Of a DNA stretch of 55,487 bases, positions 44,472-54,796 are shown in pieces; the first letter of the stretch is position 1, and each line of letters opens with the position of its first letter. A program made the translations under genes and the position numbers. Source of the DNA: Streptomyces sp. NRRL S-118 (GTDB taxonomy: Bacteria; Actinomycetota; Actinomycetes; Streptomycetales; Streptomycetaceae); assembly GCF_000716335.1 (NCBI RefSeq), contig NZ_KL591017.1, positions 198,280-253,766 of the forward strand, in the 5' to 3' direction. The notes beneath the pieces were generated by a model. The model ran no database searches. It was given only the letters and a program-made list of their open reading frames with translations, and was not told the origin of the DNA.

Positions 44472-45371
44472 TCACGCCCCGGGAGCCATGGCGGCGAACT
44501 GGCGGCCCGCGAAGATGAGTTTGTCCGGGTTGACGACGACGCGCACCTGGGCGATGACGCCCTCGCGCAGTTCGAAGGAGGCGACGGCGATGAGCTGCTC
44601 CGCCGCGTGCGCCACCAGCGCCGGCGCCCCGTTGACCTCGGCGACCGTGAGGTCCAGGCCGCCTTCGAACCGCTGCGCGCCGCCCACCAGGAAGCGCATG
44701 ACCGTCTCCCGGCCAACGAGGGGCCGCCGGGCCGCGGTGACCTTGCCGCCGCCGTCGCTCCACCAGGTGACGTCCTCGGCGAGCAGCTTCTCCAGGCCTG
44801 CCAGATCGCCCTCACGTGCCGCTGCAACGAAGGACTCGACGAGTTCGCGCTGCTGCTCGGCTGCCGGTGTGAAGCGGGCCTCGGGCGTCGCCACCCGCTG
44901 GATGGCCCTGCGGTACAACTGGCGGCAGTTGGCCTCGCTCAGGTCAAGCACCCCGGCGATGTCCCGATGACCGTAGCCGAATGCCTCGCGCAGCACATAG
45001 ACCGCACGCTCCGTCGGCGTGAGCCGCTCCAACAGCACCAGCAGCGCCGTCGACACGGCATCGCGCTGCTCGGCCGACTCCATCGGGCCGAGCGACCCGT
45101 CCTGCGTGAACACCGGTTCCGGCAACCACGGCCCCACGTACTGCTCGCGCTGCACACGGGCCGAGGTGATCCGGTTGAGGCAGAGGTTGGTGACAACCCT
45201 GGCGAGCCAGGCCCCCGGGTGATCGATCACCGCACGGTCGGCGCTGCTCCAGCGCAGATACGCGTCCTGCACCGCATCCTCCGCCTCCTCGGCGGAACCG
45301 AGCAACCGGTAGGCCAGGCCGAACATCCTGGGGCGGTGGGCAGTGAACTCCTCGGCGATCCCTGACGTCAC
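44472..45371 (-). CDS. ECF41-type RNA polymerase sigma factor (SigJ family) with C-terminal SnoaL-like domain
   Basis: 299 aa from GTG 45371. Sigma2 (RMFGLAYRLLGSAEEAEDAV), sigma4 (LTPTERAVYVLREAFGYGHR and LDLSEANCRQLYRRA), then a fused SnoaL/NTF2-like domain. The latter contains the ECF41 signature DGGGKVTAARRP and the near-terminal NPDKL. In ECF41 factors this extension replaces an anti-sigma factor and both inhibits and activates. Likely target: the SDR gene just downstream. Confidence 0.95.
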   Translation of the reverse strand: MTSGIAEEFTAHRPRMFGLAYRLLGSAEEAEDAVQDAYLRWSSADRAVIDHPGAWLARVVTNLCLNRITSARVQREQYVGPWLPEPVFTQDGSLGPMESAEQRDAVSTALLVLLERLTPTERAVYVLREAFGYGHRDIAGVLDLSEANCRQLYRRAIQRVATPEARFTPAAEQQRELVESFVAAAREGDLAGLEKLLAEDVTWWSDGGGKVTAARRPLVGRETVMRFLVGGAQRFEGGLDLTVAEVNGAPALVAHAAEQLIAVASFELREGVIAQVRVVVNPDKLIFAGRQFAAMAPGA

Positions 45372-45555
45372 GCGCCCAGCCTGCCAGAGGCGCGGGAGCA
45401 TCCGGCATTCCGGCAGTTGCCCCGGATGGGACATCGGCCCACGTGTACCACCATGCGGTCATCCGGCTCCGCAGCCTCCGCCCCACCACATGATCGGAAC
45501 CAGGGACGCGCCCTAGCGTCTGCCGGGGCCGCTGTCACGGCGACACGCGCGCGCG

Positions 45556-45590
45556 GGGCCCGCCCGGGGAGCGACCACCCGGGCGGGCCC
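45556..45590. other. GC-rich hairpin in the divergent ECF41 / membrane protein region
   Basis: GGGCCCGCCCGG (45556-45567) pairs with CCGGGCGGGCCC (45579-45590), 12 bp, loop 11. It sits 71 bp before the rightward gene; role open (terminator, attenuator or barrier). Confidence 0.45.
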
Positions 45591-45661
45591 TCTGCGCTCG
45601 CGTGGCCGCGGTGGCCCGCCGAGGGTCGGGGTGAACGATCCCGCGCGCACGGAGGTGCACC

Positions 45662-46831
45662 CTGTCCGCCGAGACCTGTACGGGCATCCGGTCACGGCCC
45701 CGGCGGTTTCCGCGCCGGCTCGCCGCGCTGCAGCACGCGGGGCCGGCACTGGGGGTGTTCGCCGCCGCCCGGCTGACCGGGATGCTGGTGATGGCGCTGT
45801 GGGCCTGGCACACCGGACGCTCGCCGCGCGCACTGCTGGCCGGGTCGTGGGACTCCGACTGGTACCTGCGGATCGCCGCGCACGGCTACGGGCGGACGCT
45901 GCACTGGCCTGACGGTGCCGTCCAGTCCGACCTGGCGTTCTTCCCGCTCTACCCGGGGCTGGTGCGGGCGGTGACGGCGGTCCTGCCGGTGGCGGGCGGC
46001 ACGGCGGGGCTGCTGGTGTCGTGGACGGCGGCGGGGGCGGCCGCGTGGGGCGTCTTCCGGATCGGTGACCGGCTGTACGGGCGGGCGGTGGCGACGGCAC
46101 TGGTGGCCCTGTGGGGGCTGCTGCCGCACTCGATCGTGCTGTCCATGGCGTACACGGAACCGGTGATGACCGCCTTCGCGGCCTGGTCGCTGTACGCCGT
46201 GCTCACCCGCCGATGGCTGTGGGCGGGGGCCCTGGCGGCGCTGGCCGGGGCGGCGCGGCCGAACGGGGTCGCGGTCGCGGCTGCGGTGCTGGTGGCCGCC
46301 GGGTGCGAGCTGGCCGGGAACCGGGGTCGCGGCGACTGGCGGCTGTGGGCGGGGGCCGTGGTGGCGCCGGCCGGGTGGGCGGGGTACGTGCTGTGGGTCG
46401 GGGCCCGCACGGGGGACGTGCTGGGCGGGTACTTCGCGGTGCAGGCCGGCTGGACGTCGCGGTTCGACTTCGGTGCCGGGACCTGGCGCTTCGCGCGGAC
46501 CGTGGTGACGCGGCCCATGGACCTCGGTTTCACGATGTCGCTGGCGCTGACGGCGGTGGGGGTCGTGCTGTTCGCGCTGTTCCTGCTGGAGCGGCCGCCG
46601 CTGCCGCTGCTGGTGTACACGGCGGTCCTGGTGGCGATCGTGGTGGGCGGCTCGGGGTTCTTCGAGTCGAAGCCGCGCTTCCTGCTGCCGGCGTTCCCGC
46701 TGCTGCTGCCGGTGGCGTGCGCCCTGCGCAGAGCCCGGCCCGGGGCGGCGGTCGTGGTGATCGCCGCCCTGGCCGGGCTGTCCTTCGCCTACGGGGCGTA
46801 CGCACTGACGCTCGCCACCATGGCCCTGTGA
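45662..46831 (+). CDS. Polytopic membrane protein, PIG-V/mannosyltransferase-like
   Basis: 389 aa if started at CTG 45662, which has a perfect GGAGG 6 bases upstream. The first ATG/GTG/TTG start in the frame is GTG 45755, but that would cut into the first membrane helix (GPALGVFAAARLTGMLVMAL). About nine helices; an early luminal loop WDSDWYLRIAAHGYG has the acidic pair and WY typical of PIG-V/GT-C mannosyltransferases, followed by FFPLYPGLVRAV and the YTEP motif. Uses polyprenyl-phosphate mannose in the family; acceptor unknown. Confidence 0.8.
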   Translation: MSAETCTGIRSRPRRFPRRLAALQHAGPALGVFAAARLTGMLVMALWAWHTGRSPRALLAGSWDSDWYLRIAAHGYGRTLHWPDGAVQSDLAFFPLYPGLVRAVTAVLPVAGGTAGLLVSWTAAGAAAWGVFRIGDRLYGRAVATALVALWGLLPHSIVLSMAYTEPVMTAFAAWSLYAVLTRRWLWAGALAALAGAARPNGVAVAAAVLVAAGCELAGNRGRGDWRLWAGAVVAPAGWAGYVLWVGARTGDVLGGYFAVQAGWTSRFDFGAGTWRFARTVVTRPMDLGFTMSLALTAVGVVLFALFLLERPPLPLLVYTAVLVAIVVGGSGFFESKPRFLLPAFPLLLPVACALRRARPGAAVVVIAALAGLSFAYGAYALTLATMAL

Positions 46832-46832
46832 C

Positions 46833-47387
46833 TCAGGCGGTGCCGTCGCCGTCGGTGCCCTCGGGCCCCTCGGAACCCTCGGCGCCCTCCAGGCCGAACT
46901 GCTCCACGAGCCACTTGTCGAACTCGATCGACGCGCGGACCCAGCTGACCGTCGACTGCACGAAGTGCTCCAGGCTCACGCCCGTGCCGATCAGCATCTG
47001 CGCCTCGCCGATGAGCCGGACGGTGGCGCCGCCCTGCTCGTCCTCGTGGAGGTGCGTGTAGACCTTGGGCCACAGGGTGCGGCGGTTCCAGTCGTCGATC
47101 GTCTCCAGGATCCGCTCCTTGTTCTCGACCGGGTGCGGCCGGTCGTAGAACGTCCGCACCGAGAAGACCTGCTGGTCCCCCTCGCCGCGGAACATGAAGT
47201 AGGTGCGGAACTCCTCCCACGGCGCGGCGAGGTCACCCTCGTCGTCGACGACGTACTTCAGCTCCATCTGCTCGAGGAGCTGCTTGACGAGGTCCTGGTC
47301 GGGGACGACGGGGCCCGCCGGTCCTGCGGCCTGCTGCGGCTGGGGCTGGCCCCCGAAATTCGGAATCGAGGACGGGTCGATGCTCAC
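46833..47387 (-). CDS. YbjN domain-containing protein
   Basis: 184 aa, GTG at 47387 (AAGGGAA upstream). A Pro/Gln-rich head of 30 residues precedes the YbjN fold: LLEQMELKYVVDDEGDLAAP, YFMFRGEGDQQVFSVRTFYD, IDDWNRRTLWPKVYTHLHED (the conserved NxxxxxPKxY) and LIGEAQMLIGTGVS. The tail is acidic and Gly-rich. The family is linked to type III secretion-chaperone-like folds; molecular role unknown. Convergent with the membrane protein gene. Confidence 0.9.
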   Translation of the reverse strand: MSIDPSSIPNFGGQPQPQQAAGPAGPVVPDQDLVKQLLEQMELKYVVDDEGDLAAPWEEFRTYFMFRGEGDQQVFSVRTFYDRPHPVENKERILETIDDWNRRTLWPKVYTHLHEDEQGGATVRLIGEAQMLIGTGVSLEHFVQSTVSWVRASIEFDKWLVEQFGLEGAEGSEGPEGTDGDGTA

Positions 47388-47458
47388 CGTGAATTTCCCT
47401 TCGTACGATTGCGGCCATCCTCTCCCATCCCGGGCCGTCGGTGCCAAGCCCGTGCCGC

Positions 47459-47487
47459 GGGGATCCGCCTACGGCCGGCGGATCCCC
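47459..47487 (-). terminator. clpB terminator
   Basis: GGGGATCCGCC / GGCGGATCCCC, 11-bp perfect stem with a 7-base loop, 6 bp beyond the clpB stop. Confidence 0.75.
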
Positions 47488-47492
47488 TGCGC

Positions 47493-50078
<2,586 letters not shown>

Positions 50079-50136
50079 GTTCGCTTTCTCCTCCTTCTGA
50101 GCCCTGAGAAGCCTTTACTCATACAACGTACACAAA

Positions 50137-50157
50137 GTTGAGTCTATTCCACTCAAG
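50137..50157. promoter_or_regulatory. HAIR element (HspR operator) in the clpB promoter
   Basis: GTTGAGT-CTATTCC-ACTCAAG matches the HAIR consensus CTTGAGT-N7-ACTCAAG except for the first base. It lies 59 bp upstream of the clpB start and 38 bp before the divergent start at 50195. HspR with DnaK as corepressor is the known regulator of clpB and dnaK in Streptomyces. Confidence 0.9.
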
Positions 50158-50194
50158 GTGGTGGGCGGTAGCGGCCCCGGGTAGGTTCCGGCCC

Positions 50195-50608
50195 ATGGCC
50201 ATAGACCTGCGGAACCCCGGCGACTCGTACCTCGGCTTCTGGCGCGAGTACCACATGTGCACCCTGACGACGCCCCGTCCCGACGGCACTCCGCACGTCG
50301 TCGCGGTCGGCGTGACCTACGACCCCGAGGGCGGCGAGAAGGGCATCGCCCGGGTCATCACCAACAAGCGCAGCCGGAAGGTGGCCAACGTCCTGGCCGC
50401 GGGCACGGACGGCGCGCGGGTCGCGGTCTGCCAGGTGGACAAGGGGCGCTGGGCGACCCTGGAGGGCGTCGCGCGGATCCGGACGGAGCCGGAGGCCGTG
50501 GCGGACGCGGTCGCCCGGTACGCGGAGCGCTACGGCCGTACGCCGTCACCCAACCCGGACCGGGTCGTCATCGAGATCGCGCTGACGCGGGCGATGGGGC
50601 GGGCGTAG
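50195..50608 (+). CDS. PPOX-class / F420-dependent (FDOR-B) oxidoreductase-like protein
   Basis: 137 aa from ATG 50195. Split beta-barrel flavin/F420-binding fold: LGFWREYHMCTLTTPRPDGT PHVV-type start, then VITNKRSRKVANVLA and RVAVCQVDKGRWATLEG and the C-terminal AERYGRTPSPNPDRVVIEIA. Small single-domain members bind F420, heme or FMN in actinobacteria; the cofactor cannot be decided by eye. Shares the HAIR-containing promoter region with clpB. Confidence 0.88.
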   Translation: MAIDLRNPGDSYLGFWREYHMCTLTTPRPDGTPHVVAVGVTYDPEGGEKGIARVITNKRSRKVANVLAAGTDGARVAVCQVDKGRWATLEGVARIRTEPEAVADAVARYAERYGRTPSPNPDRVVIEIALTRAMGRA

Positions 50609-50716
50609 GGCCGGTCTTCCGGATCCTGCCGGGCACGCGCACCGGGCCACGCGCCCTGATCCGGCCGTACCGAAGGACAGGCCCTGGTCGCGCGGCGCGT
50701 CGCTGTGCGGGCACAG

Positions 50717-50761
50717 CACAGCGGCACCATCGCGTTTCAGGTCCGCGATGGTGCCGCTGTG
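50717..50761. terminator. Long bidirectional terminator hairpin
   Basis: 18-bp perfect stem (50717-50734 with 50744-50761; arms start CACAGCGGCACC) and a 9-base loop, between the convergent PPOX gene and the Rieske-like gene. Confidence 0.8.
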
Positions 50762-50803
50762 TGGGGGAAGCACCTGAGCGATCTACAACGACGGGGGAAC
50801 CGC

Positions 50804-51121
50804 TCAGGCGCTGCGGGGGGTGGCGGTGGTGGTCTCCACCTCGACGAGCTGATGATCGCGCTGGTCGAGGTTGACGAAAATCATGCCGTAACGAATGGCG
50901 CACCGGACGGGCTGCGGGGCGCCCCTGGGACGGCGCAGACACCGGTAGGCGCGGATGTCCTCGTCGTCGCCGCGCGTGATGACGATCGGCTCTCCGAAGA
51001 GGGTGACCATCAACGAATCGCCACTGTGCGGCACGGCCGTGACGAGGTCGATGAAGTGCCACCCCGAGCGGTAGGCGGACGCCATCTCACGCCGGAAGCG
51101 AGGGTCTTCGGGAACTGTCAT
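50804..51121 (-). CDS. Small degenerate Rieske-like protein
   Basis: 105 aa from ATG 51121, overlapping the stop of the DPGW peptide gene (ATGA). The segment FGEPIVITRGDDEDIRAYRC followed by LRRPRGAPQPVRC and YGMIFVNLDQ resembles the Rieske region of aromatic-ring dioxygenase alpha subunits. However the CxH...CxxH iron ligands are not intact: no His follow the two Cys. Too short for an oxygenase. Coupled translation with a secreted repeat peptide suggests a joint function (binding, modification or immunity), which is inference. Confidence 0.65.
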   Translation of the reverse strand: MTVPEDPRFRREMASAYRSGWHFIDLVTAVPHSGDSLMVTLFGEPIVITRGDDEDIRAYRCLRRPRGAPQPVRCAIRYGMIFVNLDQRDHQLVEVETTTATPRSA

Positions 51122-51351
51122 GCCCCCACGGACCCCCAGCCGGGATCGGCGGCGCTGGGAGCCGACTCCCAGCCCGGGTCCTGGGCCGCGGTGACGCTCT
51201 GCGTCGCCACACCCCAGCCCGGATCCTTGGCCTCCGCGACGTGCGGCGTCCTCGCGCCCCAGCCAGGATCCCCGGCGGACGCCACGGTTCCCACCGCCGC
51301 AGCAGCGAAGAGCGCGACACCGACAACGGTGCGTATGAGCTTCTTGGCCAT
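51118..51351 (-). CDS. Small secreted peptide with four DPGW repeats
   Basis: 77 aa. Signal peptide residues 1-26 (KKLIRTVVGVALFAAAAVGT, cleavage predicted after ASA). The mature part of about 51 residues contains DPGW at 28-31, 43-46, 58-61 and 69-72 (spacing 15, 15, 11), each followed by Gly or Glu, separated by Ala/Thr/Val/Ser-rich linkers; no Cys. The repeat with an invariant Trp looks like a structural adhesive, a pheromone-type precursor or a multi-core modified peptide. I do not recognise a described family. Coupled to the Rieske-like gene and divergent from a LuxR regulator. Confidence 0.65.
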   Translation of the reverse strand: MAKKLIRTVVGVALFAAAAVGTVASAGDPGWGARTPHVAEAKDPGWGVATQSVTAAQDPGWESAPSAADPGWGSVGA

Positions 51352-51481
51352 GACCGAGCAACCTCACTTGAAGGTAATACATCCCGCTCCCCCGCAGCCA
51401 TGACGATGGCTCACTCCCCACGCTTCCACCACTGGCTCAATGCATCATGTTCCTGAATCGGAAAAGCCTGGGGGTGTACAT

Positions 51482-52462
51482 ATGCAACCGGATAGGGATG
51501 AACAGGGACATCCCCATAGCCACATGGAGCTCTGCGAGACCGGTTCTCAGCTCTACGCGGATGCTCTACGGGCCGGGCGCATCTCCCGCGCGGAAGTCGC
51601 GCCGGCACCCTGCCTTCTCGACCTCGACCTGCTGCGACCGGACCCGGACGACGCGCAGTGGCTGCGGCCCGTACCGCCGTCGGCGGCCCTGGCGCAGTTG
51701 ATACTGCCGATCGAGAAGGAAATACAGGAGCGCAGGCGGCTCACCGTCGCTCTTGCCGACGCTTTCGAGCCATTCATGGCGGTCAGCGCCCACGATCCCT
51801 CCACCACCCACGCGATCAGCGTGCTGGAAGGCCTGAAACGGATCAACGCGAGCCTGGACCGCGCCGTCGGGGACTGCTCGGTGGAACTACTGACCGTCCA
51901 GCCCGGCAGCGGCCGCAGCGCGCACACCTTCGGCGAGGCGCTGCGCCGGGTCCGCCCGCTCCTGGGCCGGGGCATCCGGATGCGCACCCTCTACCAGCAC
52001 ACGGCGCGCCACCAGCCCATCACCCTGTCCTACCTGGAGCGGATCGGCCCCGAGGTCGAGGTGCGCACGCTGGAAGAGATCATCGACCGGCTCATCATCG
52101 TCGACCGCAAGGTCGCCTTCGTGCCCGCCAGCCGCGACCGGCAGGTCGCCCTGGAACTGCGCCACCCCGGGCTGGTGGAGTACCTGGTCGGCGTCTTCGA
52201 GCAGTTCTGGCTCCAGGCCATCCCGCTGGACGAGCCCGTCACCTACGAGCCCCACCCCCACGGCATCAGCGGCGTTCAGCGCTCCATCGCCAAGCTGCTG
52301 GTGGAGGGCCACGTCGACGAGGCGATCGCCCGCCGCCTCGGCATGAACGTACGGACCTGCCGGGCGCACATCGCCAAGCTCGCCTCCGCGCTGGGCAGCG
52401 GCAGCCGCGCCCAGCTCGGTTACCTGATCGCCCGGTCCGGCCTCCTCGAACGGGACCACTGA
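51482..52462 (+). CDS. LuxR-type regulator with PLD/TrmB-like sensor domain
   Basis: 326 aa from ATG 51482 (GGGGG 7 bases upstream); ATG 51440 and 51524 are alternatives. The N-terminal part is helical (ALAQLILPIEKEIQERRRLT). The middle part resembles the phospholipase D-like ligand domain found in such actinobacterial regulators (GRGIRMRTLYQHTARHQPIT, IIVDRKVAFVPASRD). The C-terminal LuxR helix-turn-helix is ISGVQRSIAKLLVEGHVDEA then LGMNVRTCRAHIAKLASALG. Divergent from the DPGW peptide operon, so probably its regulator. Confidence 0.88.
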   Translation: MQPDRDEQGHPHSHMELCETGSQLYADALRAGRISRAEVAPAPCLLDLDLLRPDPDDAQWLRPVPPSAALAQLILPIEKEIQERRRLTVALADAFEPFMAVSAHDPSTTHAISVLEGLKRINASLDRAVGDCSVELLTVQPGSGRSAHTFGEALRRVRPLLGRGIRMRTLYQHTARHQPITLSYLERIGPEVEVRTLEEIIDRLIIVDRKVAFVPASRDRQVALELRHPGLVEYLVGVFEQFWLQAIPLDEPVTYEPHPHGISGVQRSIAKLLVEGHVDEAIARRLGMNVRTCRAHIAKLASALGSGSRAQLGYLIARSGLLERDH

Positions 52463-52480
52463 CCCGGGCCGGCCGGAAGG

Positions 52481-53131
52481 TCAGTCACGCGGCCGCGCCC
52501 AGGGCGTCACCTCCACCGCACCGGTGTTGCCCAGGTCCAGCGGGCCGTCGTCCGGCGCGACCGTCTGCGCCGCGACACCCGGCGCGGGCGTCACCCGCAG
52601 ATACGCGCCGCTCGTCGCCACGACGTCCGTACGGGTCACCGTGTTCCGCCAGATCACCGACGCCTCCGCCCGCTCCCCCGGCCGCAGCACGAACGCCGAG
52701 CGCCGCGCCCCGCCGTCGACGTGGGCCCCGAGCCGTACGGCGACGTCCAGCTTCTCCCGCTCCTCGTCGAGGACTTCCAGCACCGGGTAACCGCTCACCC
52801 CGAACGGCTCCGTGCCGCAGTTGACCAGGAACACCCCCATGCCGCGCACCCCCATCGCCGCGCTGACGGGTCCCGTCGTGACCCGGACGCCGGACCCGGG
52901 GCACCGCGCATCGCCGCCACCGCCGCCCGCCGGGACCTCGGTGGCCTCCGGACCGGTGGGAGCCACCGAGGGCCCGGAAGGCGCCGTGGACGCGCTCGTA
53001 CGGGTGGGGAGGGGCGCGCTGCCCGTCCCGTCGTCGCAGGCCGCCGTGAGGGCCACCAGGGCCGCCACCGCCGCGTACAGCCCGAAGGCCCCCTTCGTAC
53101 GACGAAGGGGGCCCGGGGAAGGAGTCGTCAC
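52481..53131 (-). CDS. DUF4232 lipoprotein
   Basis: 216 aa, GTG at 53131 overlapping the hspR stop (GTGA). Lipoprotein signal FGLYAAVAALVALTAACDDG with the lipobox Cys near residue 32. A Ser/Thr/Pro linker and the DUF4232 domain follow (CPGSGVRVTTGPVSAAMGVR, FLVNCGTEPFGVSGYP and a C-terminal LDLGNTGAVEVTPW). Anchored on the outer face of the membrane; function unknown. It hangs on the end of the heat-shock operon and may be heat-induced with it. Confidence 0.88.
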   Translation of the reverse strand: MTTPSPGPLRRTKGAFGLYAAVAALVALTAACDDGTGSAPLPTRTSASTAPSGPSVAPTGPEATEVPAGGGGGDARCPGSGVRVTTGPVSAAMGVRGMGVFLVNCGTEPFGVSGYPVLEVLDEEREKLDVAVRLGAHVDGGARRSAFVLRPGERAEASVIWRNTVTRTDVVATSGAYLRVTPAPGVAAQTVAPDDGPLDLGNTGAVEVTPWARPRD

Positions 53132-53580
53132 TGCTCGCCGCGTTTGGCCGCCGGACGCCACACCACCAGCGCGCTGGCCTGCTGCACGTCCTGGTACGGC
53201 ACGAGGTCGCGCCGGTAGGAGGCGTGCACCTGGGCCTCGCGCTGGCGCATCGCCGCCGCCGCACCCTCGACCGCCGCACTGAGCTCGGCGACCCGGGCCT
53301 GGAGTGCGGCGACCTGGTTCTCCAGCTCGATGATCCGCTTGATGCCGGCCAGGTTGATGCCCTCGTCCTGCGACAACTGCTGCACCTGGCGGAGCAGTTC
53401 GATGTCGCGGGCCGAGTAGCGCCGGCCACGGCCCGCCGTACGGTCCGGCGAGACCAGGCCGAGCCGGTCGTACTGCCGCAGCGTCTGCGGGTGCAGCCCG
53501 CTCAGCTGGGCCGCCACCGAGATGACGTAGACCGGCGTCTCATCGGTCAGCTCGTACGGGTTGCGTCGACGTCCGTCCAT
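53128..53580 (-). CDS. hspR: Heat-shock repressor HspR (MerR family)
   Basis: 150 aa. MerR-type winged helix: YVISVAAQLSGLHPQTLRQY, DRLGLVSPDRTAGRGRRYS, then a coiled-coil dimer helix (IKRIIELENQVAALQARVAE). Represses the dnaK operon and clpB by binding HAIR boxes with DnaK as corepressor. Starts 1 bp after the dnaJ stop and overlaps the lipoprotein gene. The matching HAIR site in the clpB promoter is at 50137. Confidence 0.97.
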   Translation of the reverse strand: MDGRRRNPYELTDETPVYVISVAAQLSGLHPQTLRQYDRLGLVSPDRTAGRGRRYSARDIELLRQVQQLSQDEGINLAGIKRIIELENQVAALQARVAELSAAVEGAAAAMRQREAQVHASYRRDLVPYQDVQQASALVVWRPAAKRGEQ

Positions 53581-53581
53581 C

Positions 53582-54763
53582 TCAAGCCCCCTTCGCGGCC
53601 TGGAACAGCTCAGCTCGCGGATCCTCGTCCGCCGTCGCCTGACGGTACGTCTCCAGGGCCTCGCGCGCCTTGTCGTTGAGGCCCTCGGGCACCGCCACCT
53701 CGACGGTGACGAGCAGGTCCCCGCGCGTACCGTCCTTGCGCACCGCGCCCTTGCCACGGGCGCGCATCGTACGGCCGTTGGGCGTACCGGCCGGGATCTT
53801 CAGGGTGACCGGCGGCCCGCCCAGGGTGGGAACCCTTATCTCACCGCCGAGCGCCGCCTCGTCGAACGACACCGGCACCGTGACGGTGAGGTTGTCGCCC
53901 TTGCGGCCGAAGACCGGGTGGGCACCGACGTGCACCACCACGTACAGGTCACCGGCCGGGCCGCCCCGCTCGCCGGGCGCGCCCTTGCCGCGCAGCCGGA
54001 TCCGCTGCCCGTCGGACACGCCCGCCGGGATGCGGACCTGCATGGTGCGCGACGACTTGGCGCGGCCGCTGCCGTGGCAGACCTCGCAGGGGTTCTCCGC
54101 GATCAGGCCGCGGCCCTTGCAGTCCCGGCAGGGGTCGGTCAGCGAGAAGCCGCCGCCCGAGCCGCGCGACACCTGGCCGGTGCCGACGCAGGTCGGGCAG
54201 ACCCGCGGGGTGCCGTTCTTGTCGCCCGTCCCCGAACACGCCTTGCACGGCTGCTGGCTGGACATCCGCAGCGGGACCGTGGCCCCCTCGACCGCCTCGG
54301 TGAAGCTGAGCGTCACCTCGGACTCGATGTCCTGGCCACGGCGCGGCTGCGTGCGCGGGCCCGCGCCGCCGCGGCCGCCGAACAGCCCGCCGAACACGTC
54401 CCCGAGCCCGCCGCCGAAGCCGCCGGCACCGGCACCGCCCCCGCCCTGGGCACCTCCGAAGAGGTCGCCCAGGTCGAAGTTGAAGGTGCCGCCGGCCCCA
54501 CCGGGGCCGGGGCGGAAGCCACCGTTGCCGAAGAGGGCGCGCGCCTCGTCGTACTCCTTGCGCTTCTTCGGGTCTCCGAGGACGTCGTTCGCCTCGGAGA
54601 TCTCCTTGAAGCGCGCCTCGGCGGCGGCGTCGCCCTTGTTGGCGTCCGGGTGGAACTCACGGGCGAGCTTCCGGTACGCCTTCTTGATCTCCGCCTCGGT
54701 GGCGTCCTTGGGGACGCCGAGAACCTTGTAGTAGTCCTTCTCCACGAAGTCCTTCGTGCTCAT
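53582..54763 (-). CDS. dnaJ: Chaperone protein DnaJ
   Basis: 393 aa, type I J-protein. J-domain at residues 9-75 with HPD in REFHPDANKGD. Gly/Phe-rich region at about 85-145, then four CxxCxGxG zinc motifs (CKACSGTG, CPTCVGTG, CRDCKGRG, CEVCHGSG) and the substrate-binding C-terminal domains. Stimulates DnaK ATPase. Gene order grpE-dnaJ-hspR as in the Streptomyces dnaK operon. Confidence 0.98.
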   Translation of the reverse strand: MSTKDFVEKDYYKVLGVPKDATEAEIKKAYRKLAREFHPDANKGDAAAEARFKEISEANDVLGDPKKRKEYDEARALFGNGGFRPGPGGAGGTFNFDLGDLFGGAQGGGGAGAGGFGGGLGDVFGGLFGGRGGAGPRTQPRRGQDIESEVTLSFTEAVEGATVPLRMSSQQPCKACSGTGDKNGTPRVCPTCVGTGQVSRGSGGGFSLTDPCRDCKGRGLIAENPCEVCHGSGRAKSSRTMQVRIPAGVSDGQRIRLRGKGAPGERGGPAGDLYVVVHVGAHPVFGRKGDNLTVTVPVSFDEAALGGEIRVPTLGGPPVTLKIPAGTPNGRTMRARGKGAVRKDGTRGDLLVTVEVAVPEGLNDKAREALETYRQATADEDPRAELFQAAKGA

Positions 54764-54796
54764 CGACGTCCCTCCTCCCGGTTACCCCTCAACGCG

